Positions 7,076-17,277 of a DNA stretch of 62,778 nucleotides are shown piece by piece. The stretch comes from Paludibacteraceae bacterium (GTDB taxonomy: Bacteria > Bacteroidota > Bacteroidia > Bacteroidales > Paludibacteraceae), in assembly GCA_017464475.1 (NCBI GenBank), contig JAFTZQ010000026.1, forward strand, positions 1 to 62,778, in the 5' to 3' direction. The translations under genes were made by a program, and so were the position numbers. Under the pieces are notes generated by a model. That model made no database searches and had not been told where the DNA came from. It worked only from the letters and a program-made list of their open reading frames with translations. Each line of letters begins with the position of its first letter. Position 1 is the stretch's first letter.

Positions 7076-8719
7076 ATGATAAAAAGAATTCTGTTAATAG
7101 CTATATTTTCCCTCCCATTATGGGGAGGGTTAGGAAGGGGCATCCTCTACGCGCAGGAGCGGAGCGCCACGACACGTGCAGACGAGTGCATCGCGATCTT
7201 CAACGACGTGCTGCGCCAAGTCGATGTCAATTATGTGGACACACTCAATTACGAGGACCTCACGGAGACCGCGATCAACGCCATGCTCCGTAAGATCGAC
7301 CCTTATACGGTATATTATCCCAAGAAGAACGACAAGGATCTGCGCATGCTGACCACCGGCAAGTACGGCGGTATAGGTAGTATTATCCAGCAACGCCCCC
7401 TGCCCAAAGCGAAAGGCGAAGGGCGCAAGGGCAAAGTGAACAAAGACTCGCTGGCGACTTATGCCGTTAATCCCTACGAAGGCAAGCCGGCGCAACGCGC
7501 AGGAGTGGAAGCCGGAGACCGGATCTTGTCCGTGGACGGCAAGAGCACCAAAGGTCTGGTGGTAAGCGAAGTGAGCAACTTGTTGCGCGGCGTGCCGGGC
7601 AGTACGGTGGTGCTGGAGCTCGAACGCGAAGGAGTAGAGAAACCGTTTAAGGTCTCCATCGTGCGCGAGGACATTCACTTGGAGCCGGTGAGTTATTACA
7701 CCGCTTTCCGCGCCGACAGTCTCAGAGAGCCGGTGGGTTACATCCGCTTCAACGAGTTCACGGAGGGTTCGGCGCAAGCCTTCAGCAACGCCTTGGACGA
7801 GCTCTATTACACCCAAGGGGCACGCGCCCTGATCATAGACCTGCGCGGCAACGGAGGAGGTATAGTGGACGAAGCGCTTCAGATCGTGAACCTGTTCGTC
7901 GATCGGGACACGAAAGTAGTGGAGACCAAGGGAAAGACGAGCAACAGCAACCGCACTTATAAGACCCGCAATACCCCGCGGTACAAAGATCTGCCGCTGG
8001 TTGTGCTGGTGGATAAGAACTCCGCTTCGGCAAGCGAGATCGTCTCCGGTGCGCTACAGGATCTCGGTCGCGCTAAGTTAATCGGTCAACGCACGTATGG
8101 CAAAGGTTTGGTCCAGAATGTGCGTCCTATCGCCTATGGCGGACACATCAAAGTAACGACCAGCAAGTATTACTTACCCTCCGGACGCTGCATTCAAGCG
8201 ATTGACTATAGCGAGCGGCAGAAGGGACACGAGCTGAAACGCGACACCGCAGGAGGTATTCTGCCGGACATCGTGATGAACGACAGCGCGAAAGTAGATA
8301 TCACCTATTCGCTCTATATGGATCATTATTTCTTCGACTACGCTACGCGCTACCGCCATTCGCACGACAGCATAGCCAAGCCGGAGGAGTTTGAGATCAC
8401 CGACGAAGAGATCGAAGCCTTCTGCGCGTACCTCGAAGAGCGGGGATATAAATACGAGACGGAGACCAGCAAATTCTACGACGACATGCTGAAGATGGCG
8501 AAGCACGAAGACATAGACTCGGCTACCATCGCACAATTGGAGGCCTACGAGGAGATCCTGCGTCCGAGTTATAAAGAAGCCATCGCGCGGAACAAAGAGG
8601 GCGTCAAAGAGTTATTAGGTTCCGAGATCGTTCTGCGCTATTACTACCAGAAAGGGCAGATCGCTTACACGCTTCGGTTCGACAAGGAACTCAAACGCGC
8701 CCTGCAGGAATTGAAATAA
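7076..8719 (+). CDS. C-terminal processing peptidase (S41 family, PDZ-containing)
   Basis: 547 residues from the ATG at 7076. A signal peptide of ~23 residues is followed by an N-terminal helical domain, a PDZ domain at about 105-195 (PAQRAGVEAGDRILSVDG), and the S41 catalytic domain: nucleophile Ser318 in NSASASEI and Lys343 in TYGKGLVQ, the usual 25-residue Ser-Lys spacing. CtpA-type proteases cut periplasmic proteins from the C-terminus. The signal-peptide core (SLPLWGGLGRG) is encoded by a palindromic repeat. A second odd basic stretch (RPLPKAKGEGRKGK, ~107-120) interrupts the GGIGS...PYEG region that is contiguous in relatives. A strong terminator follows. Confidence 0.92.
   Translation: MIKRILLIAIFSLPLWGGLGRGILYAQERSATTRADECIAIFNDVLRQVDVNYVDTLNYEDLTETAINAMLRKIDPYTVYYPKKNDKDLRMLTTGKYGGIGSIIQQRPLPKAKGEGRKGKVNKDSLATYAVNPYEGKPAQRAGVEAGDRILSVDGKSTKGLVVSEVSNLLRGVPGSTVVLELEREGVEKPFKVSIVREDIHLEPVSYYTAFRADSLREPVGYIRFNEFTEGSAQAFSNALDELYYTQGARALIIDLRGNGGGIVDEALQIVNLFVDRDTKVVETKGKTSNSNRTYKTRNTPRYKDLPLVVLVDKNSASASEIVSGALQDLGRAKLIGQRTYGKGLVQNVRPIAYGGHIKVTTSKYYLPSGRCIQAIDYSERQKGHELKRDTAGGILPDIVMNDSAKVDITYSLYMDHYFFDYATRYRHSHDSIAKPEEFEITDEEIEAFCAYLEERGYKYETETSKFYDDMLKMAKHEDIDSATIAQLEAYEEILRPSYKEAIARNKEGVKELLGSEIVLRYYYQKGQIAYTLRFDKELKRALQELK
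7107..7142. repeat. Palindromic repeat inside the S41 peptidase signal peptide
   Basis: CCCTCCCATTATGGGGAGGG plus flanking GTTAGGAAGGGG, in frame, encoding SLPLWGGLGRG. The protein still has a plausible signal peptide because the repeat reads as hydrophobic and glycine residues. Confidence 0.82.
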
Positions 8720-8757
8720 TTCATAGTGAAATAAACAACTACTGAAATAAACGCCAA

Positions 8758-8790
8758 TAAAAAAGAGCACCCTGACGGATGCTCTTTTTC
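8758..8790. terminator. Bidirectional intrinsic terminator
   Basis: AAAAGAGCA and TGCTCTTTTT form the stem around a CCCTGACGGA loop, with an A-tract before and a T-tract after. It lies between the converging S41 peptidase gene (ends 8719) and the secreted-protein gene (ends 8808) and can serve both. Confidence 0.88.
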
Positions 8791-8807
8791 GTTAAAGGAG
8801 GTACTCC

Positions 8808-10715
8808 TTATTTCTTCGTTTCTACCTTGATACCGCGGATGTCGAACAAGTCGTCTCCCTTGCGGATGTAGATGTTGCCCTGATAGAGGATCTTCTGCAC
8901 ACCTACTTGGTCTGCGTCGGTGAACGGAATCGCTTCTTCTTTAGGCTCATCACCTGGTTCATCACCGGGCTCTTCCGTTTTCTCCTCTACGGTCAGATAG
9001 AGCACGTAGGTTGAGTCGCAACCATGGATCGTCTGGTATTCAGCTACGAGCGTGGTGTCGCCAACTCCGATCGTGCTGAGATCAACACTCTGCCATTCCT
9101 CTGCATCGCCCTCAGTGATCGTAAGGAAAGCCTCTACGGAGAAGGACTGCGAGAAGGAAACGACGAGCACTACGATCGAGTCGCCGCCAGCGTAGTTCTG
9201 TCCCGAGAGAACAACTGAATCCGTAGCGGACTGTCTGTAAGCTTTTCCTTCGTAGATCACTGTCTCGCCGGAGCAAGCATGAATCGTGTCTGCGCCGTAG
9301 GTGATGATAAGCGGTTTTACCGTCAGATGGAGCGTATAGGTCGAGTCGCAGCCATAGATGGATTTATACTGCTCAACGAGCGTGGTGTCGCCAATTGGGA
9401 ATTCGCTCAGGTCAATTCCTTGCCAACTATGCTGCTCTCCGGTAGTGAAAGAGAGTACTTCTTCGGAGAGGAAGAGCGGGTTCACTGCCAGCGTGAAGGT
9501 GATAATTGAATCTGCTCCGTAGGTCGTTTTCAATGTGTCGGTGTACACGCCTGCCTCGGTCAGATGTTCGAAGTTCTCATCCGAGTAGAATTCCCCTTCA
9601 CATATAGCTGCGCCATAGACAGAACCCGTCTCCGTAGGATAGATCGTAAAGGTCTTGGAGATCGGAGTAGCTGCATAATACAGGTCATTACCGGCTTGCG
9701 AAGCTGTGATCTTCACGACACCGGCAGAGAGGATATGGAATGCGCCATCGGCATAGGAAACCACGCCTTCCGGAGCAAAGGTGTATGCTACTTCAAGACC
9801 GGACGAAGCCGTAGCTGTAGCGATAGAGCCATCGGTGAAGAGCGTTGTTTGCTCTTCGTTCCAGGTAATTGTCTGCTCCTGCTTGGGCGCAACGCCGGTC
9901 ACGGTAACAGTAGCTGTAGAAGTACCATCTGTGATGGTGATCGTAGCCTCAAAATCACCGCCTTTTTGCGGAGTGAAATAGATCGGGAACGCATAGTTAG
10001 CGATATTTCCGAGCGTACCGCCTTGTGCAGCTGTCGCCTTACCGTTCGCCGAAGCGCACGCATTAGCGCCTACTTCATAAGTAAGACCTTCGGTATTTTC
10101 TACATCACCAATGCGGAAGTTCTGAGGATCCGACGAAGTGATGTAGATGTCGCCATCGGTATAGAAGGAACGAAGGTTCACCATATAAGCCTCCGAAACG
10201 GCATCCACTTCAATTGTATCGAAGTTATGTGAATCCGACGTTTTGCCATACTCTCCTTCTGCCAGTAAAATGTGTTTAGCTAGAGGGATGTCAATATGCT
10301 GCATAATAACTTTATGCGTAGGACCTCCCAAATCAAAACCGTTAGGACGGTTGAATTTAATCCAGTTGATATTGGCACTTACATTGAACGACTCCGAAGT
10401 AATTTGATTCTTGTCTGTATGCTCTGCCAACATACCGACGATAATGGTAGTCGAGCCATTATCAGCGGATTCCAAAACCTCTGTGTTGACCTTTCGCGAA
10501 AATCCCAAAAGGTCAACCCATTCATATTTCCAGGTAGTGTTTAGTTTTCCTGCTGTAGGCGCAAAGATGCCTCCTGTTGAATAATCAGCCTGGGTACGCA
10601 TAGAATGCTCAGTGTCGTCATAGAGCGAATACCAGGCGCCGTTTTTGTAGGTCTGTGCGGAGAGCGAAAGACTCATTGCCGCGCAAAATAATAATACATA
10701 AATTTTATTTTTCAT
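8808..10715 (-). CDS. Large secreted protein with GCDS repeats and T9SS-like C-terminus
   Basis: 635 residues with signal peptide MKNKIYVLLFCAAMSLSLSAQ. The first ~240 residues are unrecognised beta-rich sequence. Then come Ig/YDG-like strands (about 240-345), then three ~85-residue modules containing W-x-x-x-DLS...GDTTL...GCDSTYxLxLTV. The last ~28 residues (VGVQKILYQGNIYIRKGDDL...IRGIKV) match a C-terminal pattern shared with four other secreted proteins here, which I read as a Por-secretion-type sorting signal. The same GCDS modules occur in the next gene upstream (10816), so the two probably belong to one surface system with the TonB receptor at 14401. Function unknown. Confidence 0.75.
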   Translation of the reverse strand: MKNKIYVLLFCAAMSLSLSAQTYKNGAWYSLYDDTEHSMRTQADYSTGGIFAPTAGKLNTTWKYEWVDLLGFSRKVNTEVLESADNGSTTIIVGMLAEHTDKNQITSESFNVSANINWIKFNRPNGFDLGGPTHKVIMQHIDIPLAKHILLAEGEYGKTSDSHNFDTIEVDAVSEAYMVNLRSFYTDGDIYITSSDPQNFRIGDVENTEGLTYEVGANACASANGKATAAQGGTLGNIANYAFPIYFTPQKGGDFEATITITDGTSTATVTVTGVAPKQEQTITWNEEQTTLFTDGSIATATASSGLEVAYTFAPEGVVSYADGAFHILSAGVVKITASQAGNDLYYAATPISKTFTIYPTETGSVYGAAICEGEFYSDENFEHLTEAGVYTDTLKTTYGADSIITFTLAVNPLFLSEEVLSFTTGEQHSWQGIDLSEFPIGDTTLVEQYKSIYGCDSTYTLHLTVKPLIITYGADTIHACSGETVIYEGKAYRQSATDSVVLSGQNYAGGDSIVVLVVSFSQSFSVEAFLTITEGDAEEWQSVDLSTIGVGDTTLVAEYQTIHGCDSTYVLYLTVEEKTEEPGDEPGDEPKEEAIPFTDADQVGVQKILYQGNIYIRKGDDLFDIRGIKVETKK

Positions 10716-10744
10716 ATATCTAAAATGTTTAATTTTTACTACAA

Positions 10745-10800
10745 ATTAACCACGATACAACCACGATGAAACCACGAAAAAACCTGCATCGTGAAATGTT
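10745..10800. repeat. ACCACGAT-type tandem repeat
   Basis: Three units of AACCACGAT/AAACCACGA followed by a related ATCGTG. It lies in the 100-bp gap between two secreted-protein genes. I see no clear promoter consensus there. Confidence 0.7.
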
Positions 10801-10815
10801 CCATTTTACCGTCCA

Positions 10816-13800
10816 TTATTTAACGCGTTTTCCCGAGGCGTTAAACCACACCTCGCCGCTACGGATATAGAGTTCGCCATTGTAGAGCACTTTCTCAAAC
10901 TGAGCATCGCGGAGAGCGACATTCTCAATTGCCTCGGTAGGATCGACCAGCCCCTTTGTGTCGCTGTCGGTGAACTCCACGCGATAGAGCGAATAATTGA
11001 TCGAGCGGCTGTAGTCGTCCGCGATCACATATACGAAGACGCAGCGGTGCGCCTCGTCAAAGGCGAAGAAGGTCTGGGTAGAAATACCATTGGTCATTGC
11101 GCTATAGAGATCGCACGAATCGCAGTAGGTCTCCTCTACGCTGAATGCACCGTCTTTATATCCCACAGGCTCCTCGTTGCGGACGAGCATGGTCAGAGCT
11201 TTATTATAGATCATTTCCACATCATCCAAATAAACAGAGTCAACGACATTGCGTTTAGCCTCCGTATCGGTATAGGACGAGCCTCCGCCTTGCAACATAT
11301 TGGTGGTAAAGGTCGTCAGTACGTATGCCGGTTTGCTCTCCGCCGTAGCCTCATTATAGAGGAACGGCGTTGATATACGCTGCCATCCGAGGTCTGCTGT
11401 AGCGGCATAGTTGACTTCCGCTTTAGCGATCTTGACATCGGCATAGTAGTCTCCGTCCTCCGGATCCTGGTAGCGCGCATCGGTCGTAATGATCGTACTC
11501 ATACGTGCCTTGTTTACTTCATTTTTCACATCGCGGTCCGCAGGGATATATTTTGCCCAAAAGACAATCGAGTCCGGACGGCCGTAGAACGGCGTATTAA
11601 ATCCTTCGTTCGCCGGATCGGAGAAGTTATAATTCTTGGTAACGTCTGCAGCACTATAAGAACCGGCATTGATCTGACCATTGGTGCAGTTGCCATTCGC
11701 AGGTACTTCCAATATTTTCGTGGAAGAAATCAGTGCGCTTTGTTTGCCATCAGACCAAGGACGCACCTCCGTGGAGGGACCAAACTGATGCACGTTATTC
11801 AGCACGAAATCGTTCATAGCGCCGGTAGCCGAGCCGAAGGAATGCCATCCGGCAGGCTCATTATTGGACCAAGCGCCCTCGAAACCGCCGTTCACGACAT
11901 CATAGTTCTTCTCCCGATCTGCTATACCGCGGAAGAAGACGAGAATACCTTGCGGCAGAGACGGTGCCTCGATATAGAGCACCACTTGTGCTTGCTCCGG
12001 CGAGAGCAAGGAATAATAATCCTCCCTACCTTCCTTCAGACCGTTAATCATCGTCACGGTAGCGCGTTCGCTGATCGTATCCATATAGAGCGATCTGTGC
12101 TCCAGCAGCAGCTGACCATACGAAGTTACGTCAATATTCGGGAGCACGATATGTCCCAATTTGCCGGCATTATACGTGAAGTCCGGCAGTACGAAGGTCA
12201 CCGTGCTGTCCACAGTGCCCGGTAGGACATACACCTCTTTATCCGCATAAATAGCTCCGTCAATGACCAACTCTCCTTCGTATTTGCCACATAACTCGCG
12301 CACCGTATAGGTCTCGGTACCTTTGCTCCAAGGCTTGGAGGTCGAAAGGACAGTGAGATGCAGGATACAAACAGAGTCGCACTCATCTACCGACCAATAT
12401 TGGGTCTTAAGCGTCATCATGCCGGGATCCATCTTGCTCAGGTCAAATCCTGCCCAGGTGGCTTCCTCGCCTTGATGGATGGTCATATATTCCTCGGTCT
12501 GGTAATGCGGAGCGGTCTCCACGGTCAGATGTATCACCGAGTCTCCACCAAAATGATTCGGTTTCGAAAGAACGACGTCGCCCGTGAAAGCAGAATGGTA
12601 ATATACCCCATCGAACTCAACCGAGTCACCCTCGCACACGCGGGCTTTATATTCGCCATAAGTGCGCGGGATAGAGGTATAATAGAGCGAGAGACGATAG
12701 ACCGAGTCGCAACCCTGCGCGGTTTTCAGACTATCGTAGAAGAGATAGGGTTTGTCGGAATACTCCAACCCGCTGATCTGCTTTCCTCGCCATTCAATGG
12801 TCGAATTTGCCGTCGAGATCTCTTCGTTAAAGAGATAAGTCGGCAGAACGGACAGCGTCAATGTAATAACAGAGTCCGCTCCGGCTGCATTTGGAATAGT
12901 CTTGGTATAAGCTCCTTCTTCCGTCAAGTTCTCGAAGTTGGCATCCGAATAAGGCTCATTGGCGCAAGTCGTAGCGGAATAAGTGTATTGCGTATCGCCG
13001 GGTTTGACAATAGGCTCAGCCATCTGAAGCGAATAGAGGCTGTAGTTCTTTGCCTGGGAATAGTTTCCGGCTACTACATAGACATGCACGCGGTAGTTAA
13101 ATGGATCGTATCCGATAAACGATTTCGACGCCTTGCCGTTCGTTTGGGCGGTGAAGACGTACTCACTTTCACTGAATTGCGCATCCAACGAAGCGTTCCC
13201 GTTGGAGAAGGAAACCGCTGCACCGTTCATCGTCAGGGACGAGAGGCTATGGTTATAGATCATTTCTGCGTCATCCAGATAGATATTATCCACCGAGCTG
13301 CCGGAAGTAGTACCGCCACCGGGATTGGCATTGGTAGTAAAGGTCATCAACATATAGGCTGCCTTCGTCGGATCAACCGAATAATATTTGAACGGTACCG
13401 AGATTCGTTGCCATCCCTTTGAGGAGGTAGCCGAATAGTTGACCTCCGCCTCGGCGATCTTCACCGAAGAGTAGTTATTACCCGCCTCCGGGTCTTGGTA
13501 TTTGGCATTCGTAGTGATCACTGCGTGCGCGCGAGCCTTATTATTAGAATTAGAAGGATTGCCGTCCGCAGGAACATATTTTGCCCAGAATACCATCGAA
13601 TCCGGTTGACCCACAAAAGGCGTGTTATACGTATCATTCGCGGAAGGCTCGGAGAAATTATAGTTCTTCGATCCGTCCGAAGCGGTCATAGAGCCGGCGA
13701 AGATACGTCCGTTGGTGCAGTTACCGTTCGCCTTTACGCCAAAGATGGATTTGGATTTGATCACCGCACTCTGCGAACCGGTCGAACCCGGACGTTTATC

Positions 13801-14367
13801 CGTCGAGCGGGTGAACTGGTCGGTATTACCGGTGACGAAAGAAGCCATACCTCCGGTAGCCGAACCGAACGAATGCCATCCGGTAGGCTCATTACCGGAC
13901 CAAGCGCCCTCGAAACCACCGTTCTCGAAATCATAATTGCCGGTGTTCGGTGTGCCGGAGAAAGCGACCGCGATAGGGTCTATTCCATCCACATCAATAT
14001 TCAGATTGACTTTGGCGTTCGTAGCTGAAAGCACCGATCCGCTCGTCATAGATACCACAACATAGGTATCCAGCGCACGCATATATAACGGGCGATTCTC
14101 CAAGGTCAACTGCCCGTTTGTTGCCATCGGGATATTGACCAACACGATATCCCCCAACGAACCTCCGTTGAAGGAGAAATCCGGCAGGACGAACGTCACT
14201 GTGTTGCTCTCTACACCCGGCAGGATATAAATCTCTTTATTCGCATAAGGAGTGCCGCCGATTCGCAATGTACCTTTGAACGTTCCGACTACATTATCTA
14301 CTGTTATTGCCATCACGGCTGTACAGCAGATCAATAAGTTTGCTATGATAAATACAAATTTTCTCAT
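10816..14367 (-). CDS. Secreted protein with duplicated calycin-like + PCMD units
   Basis: 1183 residues with signal peptide MRKFVFIIANLLICCTAVMA. Architecture: calycin-like barrel (about 22-135, VGTFKGTLRIGGTPYANKEI), a PCMD (putative carbohydrate metabolism) domain (about 145-420, ENGGFEGAW, GWHSFGSATG, DNIYLDDAEMIY), two or three GCDS modules (about 450-670), then a second calycin-like + PCMD unit (about 690-1140). It ends with a sorting-like tail (QFEKVLYNGELYIRSGEVWF...GKRVK). The two copies are clearly homologous (GTFKG / GKYEG; NEPTGWHSFGSATGGM / NEPAGWHSFGSATGAM). The gene lies 33 bp downstream of a TonB receptor, suggesting a surface ligand-binding partner. Confidence 0.82.
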   Translation of the reverse strand: MRKFVFIIANLLICCTAVMAITVDNVVGTFKGTLRIGGTPYANKEIYILPGVESNTVTFVLPDFSFNGGSLGDIVLVNIPMATNGQLTLENRPLYMRALDTYVVVSMTSGSVLSATNAKVNLNIDVDGIDPIAVAFSGTPNTGNYDFENGGFEGAWSGNEPTGWHSFGSATGGMASFVTGNTDQFTRSTDKRPGSTGSQSAVIKSKSIFGVKANGNCTNGRIFAGSMTASDGSKNYNFSEPSANDTYNTPFVGQPDSMVFWAKYVPADGNPSNSNNKARAHAVITTNAKYQDPEAGNNYSSVKIAEAEVNYSATSSKGWQRISVPFKYYSVDPTKAAYMLMTFTTNANPGGGTTSGSSVDNIYLDDAEMIYNHSLSSLTMNGAAVSFSNGNASLDAQFSESEYVFTAQTNGKASKSFIGYDPFNYRVHVYVVAGNYSQAKNYSLYSLQMAEPIVKPGDTQYTYSATTCANEPYSDANFENLTEEGAYTKTIPNAAGADSVITLTLSVLPTYLFNEEISTANSTIEWRGKQISGLEYSDKPYLFYDSLKTAQGCDSVYRLSLYYTSIPRTYGEYKARVCEGDSVEFDGVYYHSAFTGDVVLSKPNHFGGDSVIHLTVETAPHYQTEEYMTIHQGEEATWAGFDLSKMDPGMMTLKTQYWSVDECDSVCILHLTVLSTSKPWSKGTETYTVRELCGKYEGELVIDGAIYADKEVYVLPGTVDSTVTFVLPDFTYNAGKLGHIVLPNIDVTSYGQLLLEHRSLYMDTISERATVTMINGLKEGREDYYSLLSPEQAQVVLYIEAPSLPQGILVFFRGIADREKNYDVVNGGFEGAWSNNEPAGWHSFGSATGAMNDFVLNNVHQFGPSTEVRPWSDGKQSALISSTKILEVPANGNCTNGQINAGSYSAADVTKNYNFSDPANEGFNTPFYGRPDSIVFWAKYIPADRDVKNEVNKARMSTIITTDARYQDPEDGDYYADVKIAKAEVNYAATADLGWQRISTPFLYNEATAESKPAYVLTTFTTNMLQGGGSSYTDTEAKRNVVDSVYLDDVEMIYNKALTMLVRNEEPVGYKDGAFSVEETYCDSCDLYSAMTNGISTQTFFAFDEAHRCVFVYVIADDYSRSINYSLYRVEFTDSDTKGLVDPTEAIENVALRDAQFEKVLYNGELYIRSGEVWFNASGKRVK

Positions 14368-14400
14368 TTTCTTATTTTCTCATTTATTCATTTTCATATT

Positions 14401-17145
14401 TTAGAAATTAATATTCATTCTGCACACAAACGTACGAGGTGGAGCCAGCGCCATCGGGCGATAGCTGTACTCGGTATTGAGCAGGTTATTGACGAGGAAT
14501 TGCATCTCCACATGCTCCTTGAAGCGAACCGATGCACGCAGGTCCATTGTGAAAATACCATTATTATGGCTCATCCAATAGTCATGCAGCGAGAGTCCGT
14601 CTTCGTAGCCGAAGATGAACATACGCGCATAGTCCATCAGGTCTTTTTGGTCTTTCACGCGCTCATCTACCATCAGGTAGTCCACCGCCAAAATCTTGCT
14701 GCGGTAAGACATGTTTACGCCGACAGAGAACCATTTATAGGTATAGTCAATCGTGGTCTTGAAGGAGTGTTTGTTGCGGTATTTGAGGTATTTCGTATCA
14801 TTGGACTTGTTTTTCATTTGCAGCGGGTCGGTATAGGTCTTCTCCTCCGCGATGCGTCGATCATTGTCCAGATCCTCCGGCTCGGTGAACGTATAACCGA
14901 TCGAATAGCGCAGGTTCATATCTTTTTTGATATCCACCATACCGGCGGTGCTGACCTCGGCACCGTAAATACGCGCATGGCTCACATTGACGAACTGCGC
15001 ACCGATACCGATACCGGCATTCGCGAGCGATTTGGTCTGCGCGAAATCATTGATAATACCCTTCAACTCATCGATCACGTCGTACATTGAATTGATCATC
15101 GAGTAGTCCGAGTTGCGGAAGAGACCGAACTGGTACTCGATCATGTTCTGGTACTCGGTGTAGAACGCGGCTACGTCCAACGAACCGGATACAGGACCGA
15201 ATTTATAGAGCTGTTTGTAACCCAACTCCGCATTAAATCCGGACTCCGGCTTGATGTTCTTATTCGGATAAACGCCGACGCCACCGATGTCCTTGCGGGC
15301 AAATTTCTCCGTGATAGACGGGTTACGATAGCCCTGACCGAAGGAAGCACGGAGGAATCCGGCTTTGTAGATCTCCCAGTTCAGACCGGCACGGAAGACA
15401 GGACGAACCGGACATAGCCAGTTACCGATCTGGATATTGGCTTCCTTGTATTGGTCGTCCATTCGGTAGTACTCAAAACGCACACCGGCGGAGAGCGAGA
15501 GACGGTTCGCAATACGGTGGTCGTATTGCAGGTATGCTGCCACGTTGTCCGTATGGTGCGTTCCGGTAATATTAGCCGTGTTGGTAATATGGTTCCAGTT
15601 AATACCGGTCGTCAGACGCACGCCGGATTCCCACTGTTTGGCGAATTGGTAGTCGATATATCCGTTGTAAGTCAACTCCGGACGAGTGGGAGAATTATCC
15701 GCCATCAGGTCCATCACGTAAGCGACTGCGTCTTGCATCTCTGCAACCGTTCCTGTATATCCCAGACCATTCTTCACGAGGTCAATACCGTTCACCACGG
15801 CGGTAAGCCAGTCTTCGTTGGCAATAGGCACGGTCACGTCTTTGAAGGTCAGCAAGAGCGCGTCCGCTACATCCATACCGTTCCCGATATTACCGGTCAC
15901 GTCGTTCACATACCCCATTACCTTGTCCAGATCAAAGGACTGAACGCCCCATTTAAGCAGATCTTGGGTGCTGATCACGCCCGAAGGACGGGTGATATTA
16001 TCCGAAGTCATATAGAAACGCGTGCGCAGCTTGTGCGAGATGCCTTTTTCTACATCGTCATAGTTGAAGAAAGGATCGATATTGAAGTTATGCTCGTTAC
16101 GTCCCATATTGGTCAGCGGCGACGGACGAAGCGGGTCTTTGGGGCTTCTCCAGATGAAGAAATCGCCGTAACGGTTCGCTACATAGTTCATGTTAAGACC
16201 CATATTGACGTATTTGTTCGCCTCGGTGGGCATGTGATAAGTCATGTTTCCGCCGAAACGCACACGGTCGTTGAAACCCTGTTGACGGAAGCCCTCATCC
16301 TTGAATCCGCTGATAGCACCCGATACATCAAAATTGCCTACGCGGCGCGAATGAGAAGCCTCAGCGCCGTAATAGAGCGGCAGACGGGCACCGGTGTAAT
16401 AATAGTTCTTGTAGTTGTCGTAAACACCCACATAGCCGGAGATCTTCGTCTCCGGGTCCGTTCCCGGACGCTGGGTACGTACGTTGATCACACCGTTGAG
16501 CGCGGACGAACCGTAGAGCACCGAGGAAGCACCTTTGACCACCTCCACTTGCGCTACGTTCTCCAGCGGAATGTTATTCCAGTTGATCTCGCCGGTCTTG
16601 GGGTTCAGGATCGTCATTCCGTCCATCAAAACCTGGCAACGCGAACCGACGCTATAGGTCCATCCGCCGCCGCCACGGATAGACGGCTGCTTGTCGATCA
16701 CCTCGACACCCGGCAGGGTCTGCAACGTAGCAGAGAGGTCCGTCGGAGCCTGGCTGCGCAGCGCTTGCGGCTTGACCACCTCGATCGAAACAGTCACATC
16801 CGTCATTCGCTGCTCGAAACGACCGGCAGTCACTACCACCTCGTCCAACACCTCGTTGTCCGCCTGCATTCCTAAATTATAGACAGCAGGAATGGTTTTG
16901 AAAACCTTTTCCTCCGTCTGATAACCCACATACGAAAACTTGATTGTTGCTGGCAGAGAAGTCACCTCCAGCGAGAATGCTCCGTCGAAATCGGTCACGG
17001 TTCCGCTGTTGTTCGCGGTATTCAAAATCGTCACGCCGATCAGCGGCTCACGCGTAAAAGCGTCCGTGATAACACCGGTTAGGGTCTCCGCAAGCATAGC
17101 TTGAGAAACGCAAACTAATACCAATAAATTGTAAAAATGCTTCAT
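14401..17145 (-). CDS. TonB-dependent outer-membrane receptor
   Basis: 914 residues from the ATG at 17145. The longer frame to 17175 is rejected because its TTG start overlaps the -7 box. Signal peptide ~20 residues, then a carboxypeptidase-regulatory-like domain (LTGVITDAFTREPLIGVTIL), a TonB box (DEVVVTAGR), a plug (LSATLQTLPGVEVIDKQPSI, IRGGGG, VEVVKGASSVLYGSSALNGVI) and a beta-barrel ending in aromatic RMNINF. The plug resembles BtuB/heme-siderophore receptors more than SusC, and no SusD follows. Ligand unknown. Together with the PCMD/calycin protein downstream it probably imports a scavenged nutrient. Confidence 0.92.
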   Translation of the reverse strand: MKHFYNLLVLVCVSQAMLAETLTGVITDAFTREPLIGVTILNTANNSGTVTDFDGAFSLEVTSLPATIKFSYVGYQTEEKVFKTIPAVYNLGMQADNEVLDEVVVTAGRFEQRMTDVTVSIEVVKPQALRSQAPTDLSATLQTLPGVEVIDKQPSIRGGGGWTYSVGSRCQVLMDGMTILNPKTGEINWNNIPLENVAQVEVVKGASSVLYGSSALNGVINVRTQRPGTDPETKISGYVGVYDNYKNYYYTGARLPLYYGAEASHSRRVGNFDVSGAISGFKDEGFRQQGFNDRVRFGGNMTYHMPTEANKYVNMGLNMNYVANRYGDFFIWRSPKDPLRPSPLTNMGRNEHNFNIDPFFNYDDVEKGISHKLRTRFYMTSDNITRPSGVISTQDLLKWGVQSFDLDKVMGYVNDVTGNIGNGMDVADALLLTFKDVTVPIANEDWLTAVVNGIDLVKNGLGYTGTVAEMQDAVAYVMDLMADNSPTRPELTYNGYIDYQFAKQWESGVRLTTGINWNHITNTANITGTHHTDNVAAYLQYDHRIANRLSLSAGVRFEYYRMDDQYKEANIQIGNWLCPVRPVFRAGLNWEIYKAGFLRASFGQGYRNPSITEKFARKDIGGVGVYPNKNIKPESGFNAELGYKQLYKFGPVSGSLDVAAFYTEYQNMIEYQFGLFRNSDYSMINSMYDVIDELKGIINDFAQTKSLANAGIGIGAQFVNVSHARIYGAEVSTAGMVDIKKDMNLRYSIGYTFTEPEDLDNDRRIAEEKTYTDPLQMKNKSNDTKYLKYRNKHSFKTTIDYTYKWFSVGVNMSYRSKILAVDYLMVDERVKDQKDLMDYARMFIFGYEDGLSLHDYWMSHNNGIFTMDLRASVRFKEHVEMQFLVNNLLNTEYSYRPMALAPPRTFVCRMNINF

Positions 17146-17172
17146 ATATTCAGTTCTACTCAAAAAACGGCG

Positions 17173-17204
17173 CAAAATTACTACTTTTTCTTCATATAGC
17201 CAAT
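17173..17204 (-). promoter_or_regulatory. Promoter of the TonB receptor gene
   Basis: Minus-strand reading gives ATTG, 20 bp, TAATTTTG. The spacer TATATGAAGAAAAAGTAG resembles that of the promoters at 24534 and 36247. It lies 28 bp before the ATG at 17145. Confidence 0.75.
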
Positions 17205-17277
17205 AATTTACTATAAGAAAAAGTTTACTATTTTTAAGCCTCGTAATAAAAGTATACTGAATATTAACGAAAATTAT

